From UBA953 sp945878755 (GTDB lineage: Bacteria; Verrucomicrobiota; Verrucomicrobiia; Opitutales; UBA953): a stretch of 64,000 nt of DNA. The position numbers and the translations under genes were made by a program. The notes below the pieces were generated by a model. It ran no database searches, was not told where the DNA came from, and was given only the letters and a program-made list of their open reading frames with translations. The stretch is from NCBI GenBank assembly GCA_945878755.1, contig CAMDWM010000001.1, positions 1-64,000 of the forward strand, given 5' to 3'. Within the stretch, counting starts at the first letter, position 1, and every line of letters begins with the position of its first letter. Positions 17,689 to 25,613 of the stretch are shown one piece after another.

Positions 17689-18075
17689 ATGAGCCCTGCA
17701 GCGGAGACCACGACCTCAGTGCGGCCGGAGACGGCTGAGGAAACCTCGGTCCAGCCGATCGAGCCCGTCGTCGTGCACGTCCGCATCCCGGCATACACTA
17801 CCGAAATGGTCCGCGTCTGGCAGAGTACCTTCCTCCTTGATCGCGATTCGAGCCATACTAGCCGCCTGCTGTCCTTTGAGAAAATCTCGCTCTACCCGCA
17901 CTGGACGAAGCTCGACTATACCAAGCCGCATGTCTTCACCCTGATTTTTGAAGGCTTACCAGCGTCTGTGCGGTCCTTCGACCTCGCGGAAATTATCCCT
18001 GACCCGAATGGCTTCCGCATCGAGGCCATCGCGCGCCGGCCAGGCGATGTCTACGAAGTCGACGTGGCGTTCTAA
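17689..18075 (+). CDS. Hypothetical protein, small and soluble
   Basis: A 128-residue protein that I do not recognise. The first 30 residues are low-complexity (Thr, Glu, Pro, Val). The rest looks like an alternating beta-rich domain, e.g. VVVHVRIPAYTTEMVRVW, FEKISLYPHW and FEGLPASVRSFDLAEI. There is no signal peptide or membrane helix. It starts from ATG 17689, just upstream of and divergent from the yhbY-like gene, and precedes a scramblase-like gene by about 45 bp. Confidence 0.6.
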   Translation: MSPAAETTTSVRPETAEETSVQPIEPVVVHVRIPAYTTEMVRVWQSTFLLDRDSSHTSRLLSFEKISLYPHWTKLDYTKPHVFTLIFEGLPASVRSFDLAEIIPDPNGFRIEAIARRPGDVYEVDVAF

Positions 18076-18121
18076 GGCGGTTCACGCTGGACGAGGGGAG
18101 GGGTTCTTGGGAGAAGTCGGT

Positions 18122-18730
18122 ATGCAAGAAATGCCGCCGCCCCTCCCGTCTTTATTATCCCGTTCAACCTTCTTCATCCGTGAGCACGTCGGTTTCCTGA
18201 AGTTGACAGATGCTTACGACCTCTTGGATCCCGTCACCGGTGCCCAGCTCGGCCTTGCTAAGGAAGAACCCAAAGCCGCGTGGCTCCGGCTGTTGATCAA
18301 CAAGATGATCTTACCGACCAAAGTTATCGTCTATGAAGCCGATGGCCAGACGGTCGCCTTGCGAATCGAGAAGCCGTTCACCTTCTGGCGAACCCGTCTG
18401 AGCGTGTACGATGGCCAAGGGCGTTTTTTGGGCCTACTCCGCACCAAGTTCATTTCATTCAAGCGTGAGCTCCTCGTGGAGGATGCTAACGAGCGCCCAG
18501 TAGGCAGCTTTAGCGGGAAGTGGCTGAGCTGGACACGTGAGCTCGTCGATGGCTCCGGTCAGGTTATCGGCACCATGGACAAGAAGTGGGCCGGCCTGAC
18601 CAAGGAGTTCTTCACCTCCGCCGACAACTACCAGCTGACCCTCGCACCGGCCGCCGCCAGCCAGCCTAGCCAGGTCGCCTTGCTTTTGGCGGCTTGCCTT
18701 GGCTACGACCTAATTTTCACTGAAAACTGA
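18122..18730 (+). CDS. LURP-one/scramblase-like (Tubby-fold) protein
   Basis: A 202-residue protein of repeated beta hairpins that resembles the LURP-one-related/phospholipid scramblase superfamily. Signs include the opening STFFIREHVGFLKLTDAYDL with a 'forms of the same property' repeat: LRIEKPFTFWRTRLSVYDGQ, LVEDANERPVGSFSGKWLSW and VDGSGQVIGTMDKKW. A hydrophobic C-terminal helix (QVALLLAACLGYDLIF) ends it, as in scramblase-type proteins. ATG 18122 has GGGAGAA upstream and gives the clean domain start; longer frames upstream look non-coding. Function in bacteria is unknown. Confidence 0.6.
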   Translation: MQEMPPPLPSLLSRSTFFIREHVGFLKLTDAYDLLDPVTGAQLGLAKEEPKAAWLRLLINKMILPTKVIVYEADGQTVALRIEKPFTFWRTRLSVYDGQGRFLGLLRTKFISFKRELLVEDANERPVGSFSGKWLSWTRELVDGSGQVIGTMDKKWAGLTKEFFTSADNYQLTLAPAAASQPSQVALLLAACLGYDLIFTEN

Positions 18731-18825
18731 CCCAGAAGCGGGTGTGAATAAGTCCCGCAGGGGGGTGGTTTCCTGCTTGCCTCACGGGGGGTGACCTGTC
18801 ACCAATTCGGCTTCACTTCGTTAGG

Positions 18826-18958
18826 GAGAAGGGTGGACCCCTTCTCACGCTGGCCGAGGAACGAAAGTTCCTTCCAGACGGAGGCACCGGCCAATTGGCT
18901 GGTCCTCGGGAATTTCTCCCAAGTCGGCCAAACTCAACCCAAACACCCACAAAAAGTC
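18826..18958 (+). promoter_or_regulatory. Structured 5' leader of rpsO, candidate S15 autoregulatory RNA
   Basis: Several exact helices can be drawn. A first hairpin pairs 18826-18833 with 18839-18846 (8 bp). A multi-branch element then runs from 18851 to 18930: P1, TGGCCGA 18851-18857 with TCGGCCA 18924-18930; P2, GGAAC/GTTCC capped by a GAAA tetraloop (18858-18871); P3, 11 bp with one bulged C (18881-18907, loop AATT); P4, GGGA/TCCC (18908-18920). P3 has G18889-U18900 stacked on G18890-C18899, the same G-U/G-C step that S15 reads in 16S helix 22. A 28-nt A/C-rich, unstructured stretch without Shine-Dalgarno follows to the start codon. The base pairing is seen; the regulatory role is inference. 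Confidence 0.6.
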
Positions 18959-19219
18959 ATGTCGTTCGATAAGTCTGATATCATCAAGAAGCACCAGCAG
19001 GATGCCAAGGATACCGGTTCGCCTGAAGTTCAGGTCGCCATCCTCTCAGGCCGCATCAACCACCTCACGGATCACCTCCGTACCCACCGTAAGGATTTCC
19101 ACTCGCGTCGCGGTCTCATCATGCTGACTAACCGCCGCCGCAAGCTCCTTGCTTACCTGAAGTCGAGCGATCTGGACCGTTATAACGCCCTGATCAGCAA
19201 GCTCAGCCTGCGCAAGTAA
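18959..19219 (+). CDS. rpsO: 30S ribosomal protein S15
   Basis: Primary 16S-binding protein of the platform. The 86-residue protein starts MSFDKSDIIKKHQQDAKDTG and keeps the S15 core SPEVQVAILSGRINHLTDHL, HRKDFHSRRGLIMLTNRRRK and LLAYLKSSDLDRYNALI. The residues that in E. coli contact the three-way junction and the G-U/G-C step of 16S rRNA (TGSPEVQVA and the H-S-R-R loop) are intact. There is no Shine-Dalgarno site; the 28 nt before ATG are A/C-rich. pnp follows after an intergenic hairpin, as in many bacteria. Confidence 0.97.
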   Translation: MSFDKSDIIKKHQQDAKDTGSPEVQVAILSGRINHLTDHLRTHRKDFHSRRGLIMLTNRRRKLLAYLKSSDLDRYNALISKLSLRK

Positions 19220-19250
19220 GCCCGCCGCCGCTGCGGTCGGTCTTACTTGT

Positions 19251-19281
19251 ACGTCCCAGCGCCCGCTGGGACGTCCGCTTT
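19251..19281 (+). terminator. Hairpin between rpsO and pnp (terminator or processing site)
   Basis: A perfect 10-bp stem pairs ACGTCCCAGC (19251-19260) with GCTGGGACGT (19265-19274), loop GCCC, followed by CCGCTTTT. The T run is short, so partial read-through into pnp is plausible. A hairpin cut by RNase III at this place is known in E. coli. Confidence 0.65.
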
Positions 19282-19345
19282 TCACCCCCCAACCAAAACC
19301 GCCGGGCAATCCCGCCTGGCACAACGCACAAAACGCAAAAACACA

Positions 19346-21535
19346 ATGAAACAGAAACACTCAGTGACCATCGATGAACTCGGTATCACCATCAACACCG
19401 GTTCTATCGCCCGCTTGGCGAATGGTGCCGTCACCATCAGCAAGGGCGAAACGACGCTCTTCGTGTCGGCTACCGCCGCCGAAGATCTCCGTTCTCCTGA
19501 CCAGGACTTCTTCCCACTCACCGTCGACTACCGCGAGAAGTTTGCCGCTGCCGGCCGCTTCCCTGGTGGTTATTTCCGTCGCGAAGGTAAGCCTTCCGAT
19601 AAGGAAATCCTGACCTCGCGTCTCTGCGACCGCCCGCTGCGCCCACTCTTCCCTGAAGGCTTCCTTAACGAAGTCCAGGTGATCGGCCTCCTCCTCTCGG
19701 CGGACCAGATTAATGACGCCGACGTGCTCATGGTGAACGGCGCTTCCGCTGCGCTCCTTTGCTCGGACATTCCTTGGAATGGCCCCATCGCCTGTATCCG
19801 CCTCGGACGCGTCAACGGCCAGTTCGTGGTTAACCCCACGCACGAAGAGCAGTACCAGTCTGACCTCGACCTCATCTACGTCGGTAACGAAAAGGACATG
19901 ATGATGATCGAAGGCTCGGCCGACCAGCTGCCAGAAGTCGACTTCATCGCCGCCCTCGAGTACTCCCAGAAGGCTATCCAGCCGATCATCGCCGCCCAGC
20001 GCAAGCTCGCCGCAATGTATTCCAAGACCAAGCGCCAGTTCCCGCTCGTCGTTTGCGAAGCCAAGGCTCTCGCCATCTGCGAACGCGTTGCCAACGAAGG
20101 CGACCTGCTGAAGAAGGCAATCTTCCTCGCTTCCAAGAAAGAGCGCGGCGACGCCGTCAAGGCAGTGATCGAGAAGTCCAAGGCTGCTTGTAAGGCTGAA
20201 CTCGGCGACGTCTTTGACGCCCGCCAGATCAAGATGGCTTTCGAGAAGCTCCAGGAAAAGGTCTACCGTAACGCCATCATCCAGAGCGGTGAGCGCGCCG
20301 ACGGCCGCACCCCCAAGGATCTCCGGGCAATCTCTTGCGAAGTCGACGTGCTCCCGCGCGTCCACGGTTCCTCGCTCTTCCAGCGTGGCGAAACGCAGGG
20401 CCTCGTGCTCGCGACCCTCGGCACCTCCAAGGACGCCCAGGAAGTCGACGCTATCACCGGTGGCCCGAGCAAGCGCTCGTTCCTCCTGCACTACAACTTC
20501 CCTCCGTTCTCCGTGGGTGAAACGGGTCGTTTCGGCATGACCAGCCGTCGCGAAACCGGCCACGGTAACCTCGCTGAGCGCTCGCTGCTCTCCGTGCTGC
20601 CTTCCGAGCAGGACTTCCCGTACTCCATCCGTCTCGTCTCCGAGATCATGGAATCGAACGGTTCCACCTCGATGGCCTCCGTTTGCGGCGGTACCCTCGC
20701 TCTCCTCGACGCTGGCGTGCCCATTAAGGCTCCAGTGGCCGGCATCTCCTGCGGTCTCGTGACCGAAGACCAGAGCGGTCAGATCGTGAAGTATCGCGTG
20801 CTCACCGACATCATCGGCGCCGAAGACCACTACGGTGACATGGACTTCAAGATTTGCGGTACCCGTGAAGGCATCACTGCCTTCCAGCTCGACCTTAAGA
20901 TCCACGGCCTGCCAATCGGTATCGCCAAGGAAGCCATCGCCCAGAACAAGGTCTCCCGCGACGCCATCCTCGACATCATGGGTAAGGTCATGCCGTCGAC
21001 CCGTCCAGAGCTGAAGCCCTGCGCCCCCCGCACCCACCGCATCAAGATTCCGTCCGACAAGATCGGCGCACTCATTGGTCCAGGCGGCAAGAATATCAAG
21101 CGCATCACAGAGTACACCGGTTGCCAGATTGATATCGACCAGGACGATTCCGGTTGGGTTACGATCTTCGCGACGGATGGCGAAAAGCTGGCCCGCGCGG
21201 TCAACGAAGTGAACCTCCTCTCGGCTCAGATCGAACTCGAAAAGACGTACAAGGGTATCGTGCGCTCGGTCAAGGAATTCGGCGCTTTCGTCGAATGCCT
21301 CCCGGGTCAGGAAGGCCTCGTGCACATCTCCGAACTCGCTGACTTCCGCGTCGAGCGCGTCGAAGACATCTGCAAGCTCGGTGATGAGATCATCGTGAAG
21401 TGTGTTGGCATCGACGACAAGGGCCGCGTGCGCCTCTCGCGCCGTGCTGCCATCGCCGAGAAGGAAGGTCGCGAATACGCCCCCGCCCCGAAGCCGATGG
21501 ACCGCCCTCGTGGCGACCGTCCGGACCGTCGCTAA
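19346..21535 (+). CDS. pnp: Polyribonucleotide nucleotidyltransferase (PNPase)
   Basis: 3'-to-5' phosphorolytic exoribonuclease, trimeric, part of the RNA degradosome in many bacteria. The 729 residues hold two RNase PH domains (first from about 10, with FFPLTVDYREKFAAAGRFPG; second from about 320, with RPLRP-type and GTLALLDAGVPI segments), a KH domain (about 566-625; GALIGPGGKNIKRI) and an S1 domain (about 636-705; GIVRSVKEFGAFVECLPG). ATG 19346 is preceded by a CA-rich, SD-less stretch and gives the canonical N-terminus. It follows rpsO behind a hairpin and ends at a strong terminator. Confidence 0.97.
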   Translation: MKQKHSVTIDELGITINTGSIARLANGAVTISKGETTLFVSATAAEDLRSPDQDFFPLTVDYREKFAAAGRFPGGYFRREGKPSDKEILTSRLCDRPLRPLFPEGFLNEVQVIGLLLSADQINDADVLMVNGASAALLCSDIPWNGPIACIRLGRVNGQFVVNPTHEEQYQSDLDLIYVGNEKDMMMIEGSADQLPEVDFIAALEYSQKAIQPIIAAQRKLAAMYSKTKRQFPLVVCEAKALAICERVANEGDLLKKAIFLASKKERGDAVKAVIEKSKAACKAELGDVFDARQIKMAFEKLQEKVYRNAIIQSGERADGRTPKDLRAISCEVDVLPRVHGSSLFQRGETQGLVLATLGTSKDAQEVDAITGGPSKRSFLLHYNFPPFSVGETGRFGMTSRRETGHGNLAERSLLSVLPSEQDFPYSIRLVSEIMESNGSTSMASVCGGTLALLDAGVPIKAPVAGISCGLVTEDQSGQIVKYRVLTDIIGAEDHYGDMDFKICGTREGITAFQLDLKIHGLPIGIAKEAIAQNKVSRDAILDIMGKVMPSTRPELKPCAPRTHRIKIPSDKIGALIGPGGKNIKRITEYTGCQIDIDQDDSGWVTIFATDGEKLARAVNEVNLLSAQIELEKTYKGIVRSVKEFGAFVECLPGQEGLVHISELADFRVERVEDICKLGDEIIVKCVGIDDKGRVRLSRRAAIAEKEGREYAPAPKPMDRPRGDRPDRR

Positions 21536-21556
21536 GCCCCGGTTAAACAAACAGAC

Positions 21557-21586
21557 AAGGCCTCGGCTCACCCCGGGGCCTTTTTT
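21557..21586 (+). terminator. Rho-independent terminator after pnp
   Basis: AAGGCCTCGG (21557-21566) pairs with CCGGGGCCTT (21573-21582) with one T-G wobble and a 6-nt loop, followed by a T run to 21586. Confidence 0.85.
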
Positions 21587-21594
21587 GTGCCCGC

Positions 21595-22482
21595 TTACTT
21601 TGCGGGCTTGTCGGACGCCGTCACGCGATTGAACCAGCCGCGTGCGATGGTCGTCGCCTCGCCGTCGCGTAACGGCCAGCGGTCGTTGTGCGGATGCTTC
21701 GCGAGCTCATTGGGGAAGGTTCCAAAGTGCGCCCCCATGTCGATCGTGAGGTAGTCCACGTTCTTCGCGGCGAGGGGCTCGACGAAGTTGCGCGTCTGAT
21801 TGCCAGGGTAGGCTTGGCTAATCAGCACCGGGCGTCCCTGCAGTCGACGCAGGCGGACAGTGGCCTCTTCGCGGTAGCGGGCGAGCGGCGCTCCCCACGG
21901 GGCGCTCCAGGCCCTCACGCCGTCGAAATGATCGTGCGCCCAGAGACCGCACCAGAGCTTCGCGACCTCGTCGTCATGCAAGCCGAGGAACGAGACGCCG
22001 ATGGCCCCGCGCGAGAATCCACACAAGACGACCTGCTTGGGGTCGCCGCCGAACTCGGCGCAGATCCGGGGGATGTTGGTCTTCGCGTAGCCGACGGTGG
22101 CGTCGATATCGCCCCACCATGTGACCTCGTTACGCCGACGGTCCACGGCGACGTAGGGCAGGACGACCCAGATGGCCTGACCGCGACTCAGGCCGTGCCC
22201 TAAGGCAGCGCCTTCGACCTCGCCCGTGGATCCTGAAGCCGGATGCAGGTTGCCCGTGTATTCGACGATTACCGGCCAGCGCCTACCTTGGGCTTTAGCT
22301 TGAGGGCTCCAGTCCGTCGGCAACGCGATGAGGTGGTGTACCTCGGTGCCAGCGTATTCCTGGGCAGTGACGGCGACGCGTTTCCCCGCGGTGGGTTGTC
22401 CGGTCGCCAGCGGTGGCAACGGTAAGTCGGCGGCCGGAGCGAGCGCGGCGAATACGAGGACGGTCAATGGGGTGCTCCGCAT
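21595..22482 (-). CDS. Secreted alpha/beta-hydrolase (esterase-like)
   Basis: A 295-residue protein with a short signal peptide (MRSTPLTVLVFAALAPAADL). The nucleophile elbow is VVLCGFSRGAIGVSF, a GxSxG form with Ser in GFSRG. A catalytic His is probably in the C-terminal HNDRWPLRD segment or in MGAHFG; the acid residue is not obvious. The protein shows no lid or extra domain. The substrate is unknown; carbohydrate esters would fit the sulfatase and GH16-fold genes elsewhere in the window, but that is a guess. It ends 8 bp from the pnp terminator and is convergent with pnp. Confidence 0.75.
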   Translation of the reverse strand: MRSTPLTVLVFAALAPAADLPLPPLATGQPTAGKRVAVTAQEYAGTEVHHLIALPTDWSPQAKAQGRRWPVIVEYTGNLHPASGSTGEVEGAALGHGLSRGQAIWVVLPYVAVDRRRNEVTWWGDIDATVGYAKTNIPRICAEFGGDPKQVVLCGFSRGAIGVSFLGLHDDEVAKLWCGLWAHDHFDGVRAWSAPWGAPLARYREEATVRLRRLQGRPVLISQAYPGNQTRNFVEPLAAKNVDYLTIDMGAHFGTFPNELAKHPHNDRWPLRDGEATTIARGWFNRVTASDKPAK

Positions 22483-22531
22483 GCTTGGATGAATACTTAG
22501 TCCGCGGCGGACCTCAAGCGTTCAAGCCTAT

Positions 22532-23152
22532 CTACTCCTCCGGCGGGAGGCTATTCTTGTTATCGGTGACGTAAGTCCGGGAGAGCATGTCGTGCCAACT
22601 GCGGCGGTCGTAGCGGAAGAGCGGGACGTGAAAATTAATGATTCCGATGACGATGGTGATCGGATTGTAAAGCGTCACGAAAGCCGCTTTCCAGAACGAG
22701 CGCAGCAGGCAGGCCATGAAGGTGGGCGTTTCCTGGGTGGCGTGCGCTACTGTGCGGAGGTTGAAGATGCGCTTGCCCAAGGTCTGCCCGCGCCAGAGCC
22801 ATTCTTGCAGGAAGAGACCGAGGAGCATGACGAAGAAACAGACTTCACCCTGGAAGACATGCCAGTCGACATAGGCTTGGACATCCTCGTCGGCGGGATG
22901 TAGGATGAAATCCATCAGCGTGCTTTGAGCCCGTGGGGATGGCTTGGTCAAGGCCTGCTCGTAGAGTTTAAGCAGGCGTTCTTGGTATTGGTCACTCTTG
23001 GTGCGGGCGGCTTGGACCTCGTCCCCTGCCAGATGCCCGGCGATGAAGAGCCCGAGCACGAACAGCGGAATGAAGTCCGCAAGAAAAGCCAAGGACCGCC
23101 ACCAAAAGCCAGCCGGCGGCAGGGTGAGGGGCGGTGGCTTAACCTCAGCCAC
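22532..23152 (-). CDS. RDD-family membrane protein
   Basis: A 206-residue inner-membrane protein of the RDD family, named for conserved Arg and two Asp. The N-terminal segment PPAGFWWRSLAFLADFIPLF holds the R and D of the signature, and GQTLGKRIFNLRTV with a following RSFWKAAFV is the second conserved patch. Three or four hydrophobic helices are visible. A long charged loop (about 45-90) between the first and second helix is unusual. RDD proteins are poorly characterised, some being proposed transport or antiport components. It overlaps the folD 3' end by 8 bp, so the two are probably co-translated. Confidence 0.8.
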   Translation of the reverse strand: MAEVKPPPLTLPPAGFWWRSLAFLADFIPLFVLGLFIAGHLAGDEVQAARTKSDQYQERLLKLYEQALTKPSPRAQSTLMDFILHPADEDVQAYVDWHVFQGEVCFFVMLLGLFLQEWLWRGQTLGKRIFNLRTVAHATQETPTFMACLLRSFWKAAFVTLYNPITIVIGIINFHVPLFRYDRRSWHDMLSRTYVTDNKNSLPPEE

Positions 23153-24017
23153 GGGCTTGAGCGCGTTCGCAGGCGTCGAGGGTGTTCTTCATTAGCATAG
23201 CCACGGTCATCGGGCCAACCCCGCCTGGGACGGGTGTGATCGCCGCACAGAGTGGGGACACCGCGTCGAAGTCGACGTCACCGACGATGCGGTAACCAGT
23301 CTTTTTCGTGGCGTCGGGCACGCGGTTGATGCCGACGTCGATGACGACCGCGCCGGGTTTAACCATATCGGCGGTGATGAAGCGGGGCTTGCCGATGGCG
23401 GCGACGACGATGTCGGCTTGGCGGACAATGGCCGCGAGGTCCTTAGTGCGGGAGTGGGCGATCGTGACCGTACAGTCGCAACCCTTGGCGAGGAGTAAGA
23501 ATGCCGCAGGCTTGCCGACGATGAGCGACCGACCAACGACGACCGCGTGCTTCCCGGCGGTTTCCACGCCAGATCGACGGAGGAGTTCGATGACGCCCGC
23601 CGGGGTGCAGGCGGCGAAGGCACCAGGGACTTCTTGCACGAGTCGACCGATACTCTGGGTGCCGAAGCCATCGACGTCCTTGTCGGGGGACACTCGGTTA
23701 AACACTTCCGTTTCAGGCAAGTGCTTGGGTAGGGGAGCCTGAATAAGGATACCGTGGACCGAGGGGTCGGCGTTCAGCTGATCCAGGTGGGCAAAGAGCT
23801 CCTCCTTGGTGACCGTCTCGGGGAAGAGTTGGAGCGAGGCTTTCATACCAACCTCGGCCGCGGTCTTCTGTTTCTTTGTTACGTAGGAGACTGAAGCGGG
23901 GTCCTCGCCGACGCGCACGAACGCGACGTGTGGGACGAGCGGGGCGAGTTTGTCCACGCGGGCCTTGACTTCGGCGAGGACTTGCTGGGCGGTGGCGTTG
24001 CCGTCGATGAGGCGCAT
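23145..24017 (-). CDS. folD: Methylenetetrahydrofolate dehydrogenase/cyclohydrolase
   Basis: Bifunctional one-carbon enzyme that interconverts methylene-, methenyl- and formyl-tetrahydrofolate, feeding purine synthesis and fmt. The 290-residue protein starts MRLIDGNATAQQVLAEVK. It carries the signature VSYVTKKQKTAAEVGM (catalytic Tyr and Lys), GILIQAPLPKHL, DKDVDGFG, CTPAGVIELLRRSGV, VVGRSLIVGKPAAFLLL and the final ITPVPGGVGPMTVAMLM. I chose ATG 24017; the longer open frame upstream reads through the intergenic region. It overlaps the RDD gene by 8 bp. Confidence 0.96.
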   Translation of the reverse strand: MRLIDGNATAQQVLAEVKARVDKLAPLVPHVAFVRVGEDPASVSYVTKKQKTAAEVGMKASLQLFPETVTKEELFAHLDQLNADPSVHGILIQAPLPKHLPETEVFNRVSPDKDVDGFGTQSIGRLVQEVPGAFAACTPAGVIELLRRSGVETAGKHAVVVGRSLIVGKPAAFLLLAKGCDCTVTIAHSRTKDLAAIVRQADIVVAAIGKPRFITADMVKPGAVVIDVGINRVPDATKKTGYRIVGDVDFDAVSPLCAAITPVPGGVGPMTVAMLMKNTLDACERAQARG

Positions 24018-24044
24018 GGCACCTATTTGGGGGGAGTCGGCGGG

Positions 24045-24094
24045 GAGGGCGAGAAAAGTTATCGTTTCGCCCCTGCATTGATTGTCTCGCCCTC
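24045..24094. repeat. 10-bp perfect inverted repeat in the folD/pseudouridine synthase spacer
   Basis: GAGGGCGAGA (24045-24054) is repeated in inverted orientation as TCTCGCCCTC (24085-24094), arm centres 40 bp apart, between the divergent folD and rsuA-type genes. The 30-bp centre is AT-richer than its surroundings. It may be two operator half-sites or a stem; nothing in the sequence decides which. Confidence 0.5.
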
Positions 24095-24138
24095 TGCCCC
24101 CGTAAGGGTCTAGTCGTCTGGGCGTGTCTGAAGGCCCA

Positions 24139-24843
24139 ATGCGCATCCATAAGTTCCTTGCCCAGGCAGGGCTCTGCTCCCGTCGGGATGCGGAGCGTCT
24201 CGTCGCGGACGGCCAAGTACTGATCAACGGAAAGGTCGCCGCCACTGGGCAACCCGTGGATCCGGCGGTTGACGTTGTGCGTTGCCAAGGCCGTGAGATT
24301 AAGCCGCTCGGCCGTACGGTCGTGCTAATGATGAACAAGCCGAAGGGCTTCCTTTGCACTAACGATGATTCGCACGGGGGCCATACCGTCTTCGAGATGG
24401 TGCCACCCGAATACGCCCCGCTCCGCCTCTTCTGCGTGGGTCGCCTAGATAAAGATTCCGAAGGCCTGCTGCTCCTAACCAACGATGGTGCCTTGGCTAA
24501 TAAGGTCATGCATCCATCCGGCGGCGTCGTGAAGCGCTACGAAGTGCACCTGAATCGCGACTACGACCCGAAGTTGACGCCCCGGCTGCTTAAAGGCGCC
24601 GTGGAGGAAGGGGAGCGGTTAAAGTTTAAGAAGGTGATTCGTATTCCGGATGCCCCCACCCAGCTGGAGGTTCATTTGGATCAAGGCCGCAAACGGGAAA
24701 TCCGCCGTCTGTTTGAAATCTTTGGTTTCCACGTGAAGGTCCTCCGTCGCTTCCAGATTGGCAGTTTGGTCCTGCGCCGGATGCCGTCCGGTGATTGTCG
24801 CCCGCTTTCCCGCAAGGAAATCGATATGATTTTCGAGAATTAA
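24139..24843 (+). CDS. RsuA/RluB/RluE/RluF-family rRNA pseudouridine synthase
   Basis: Isomerises a uridine in 16S or 23S rRNA. The 234-residue protein has an N-terminal S4 domain (about 1-50; RIHKFLAQAGLCSRRDAERLV) and the catalytic domain with VGRLDKDSEGLLLLTNDG holding the catalytic Asp, plus the family-typical GRKREIRRLFEIFGFHVKVL. Length and wording fit RluB/RsuA rather than RluD. ATG 24139 has GAAGG upstream and gives the normal N-terminus; a GTG at 24124 is also in frame. It is divergent from folD. Confidence 0.9.
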   Translation: MRIHKFLAQAGLCSRRDAERLVADGQVLINGKVAATGQPVDPAVDVVRCQGREIKPLGRTVVLMMNKPKGFLCTNDDSHGGHTVFEMVPPEYAPLRLFCVGRLDKDSEGLLLLTNDGALANKVMHPSGGVVKRYEVHLNRDYDPKLTPRLLKGAVEEGERLKFKKVIRIPDAPTQLEVHLDQGRKREIRRLFEIFGFHVKVLRRFQIGSLVLRRMPSGDCRPLSRKEIDMIFEN

Positions 24844-24906
24844 GCGGTCCAACCCGCTTGCCTTCTCTCGGGAAATGTCTTGTTTAGAGGGGTGCCTGCT
24901 ACCCCC

Positions 24907-25608
24907 ATGCAATACCTGACCTTATTCATAGTTTGCTTCGCGACCACCGTTTGGGCTGCACCCAATGGAGGCATGAAATTGGTTTGGACCGAGAACTTCG
25001 ATGGTCCATCAATCGATGAGACTAAATGGAACGTCCACAACCGCAACACGGGTTCCGTCAGCATTAAGGAGGGTAAACTCTACTTGGCCATGTTGCCCGG
25101 CAAGGAGTCCACCTACTGGCAGAGCACCGGTATCAGCACAGCCAATAAGTTCTCGCAGGCCCAGGGGTATTTCGAGGCGTCGATGCGTATGCTGCAGACC
25201 GCTGGTCGCTCGGGCCGCTTCGAGGTCCGTAATAAGAGCCTCGATGAACCGCCGTCGGCTCGCATCTTCTTTGAGAGCTGGGGTGATGACCATATCTCAC
25301 CAACGACGCAGGTCGCCGACTTCACCGGCATCCGCATGCTGCGCCCGGTTAAGCATGATATTAATTTCGACGGGGGAGCGTCCTACCGGAAGTTCCAAAC
25401 CTACGGCATTCATTGGACGCCCAAGTACTTTGCTTGGTATGTCAACGGGAAGCAGGTCCATCGCCAGGATCTCAAAGCCGCGCCGACCACGCCGATGTAT
25501 CTGGAATTCGTCCACCACACGGCTGAAGGCGGCATCATCAAAGCCTTCCCCGATCCCGCCAATCCGCCCGAGGCCCTGCAGATCGACTGGGTCAAAGTCT
25601 ATAAATAA
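24907..25608 (+). CDS. Secreted GH16-fold protein lacking the catalytic motif (first of a tandem pair)
   Basis: A 233-residue exported protein: signal peptide MQYLTLFIVCFATTVWA, then a jelly-roll domain that reads like a GH16 beta-glucanase (KLVWTENFDGPSIDETKWNV, FEASMRM, TYGIHWTPKYFAWYVNGKQV, ALQIDWVKVYK). The GH16 catalytic motif ExDxxE falls at ARIFFE (residues 118-123): the first Glu and the Asp are replaced by Ala and Ile, and only the last Glu remains. Hydrolysis by the normal mechanism is therefore unlikely. Carbohydrate binding is the best guess. A paralogue follows at once, 5 bp away. Confidence 0.75.
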   Translation: MQYLTLFIVCFATTVWAAPNGGMKLVWTENFDGPSIDETKWNVHNRNTGSVSIKEGKLYLAMLPGKESTYWQSTGISTANKFSQAQGYFEASMRMLQTAGRSGRFEVRNKSLDEPPSARIFFESWGDDHISPTTQVADFTGIRMLRPVKHDINFDGGASYRKFQTYGIHWTPKYFAWYVNGKQVHRQDLKAAPTTPMYLEFVHHTAEGGIIKAFPDPANPPEALQIDWVKVYK

Positions 25609-25613
25609 TCTGT

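Noticed and set aside
19361..21571. A 736-codon open frame on the strand opposite pnp
   Set aside because: It is the shadow of a high-GC, strongly codon-biased gene. It has no family features and pnp is certain.
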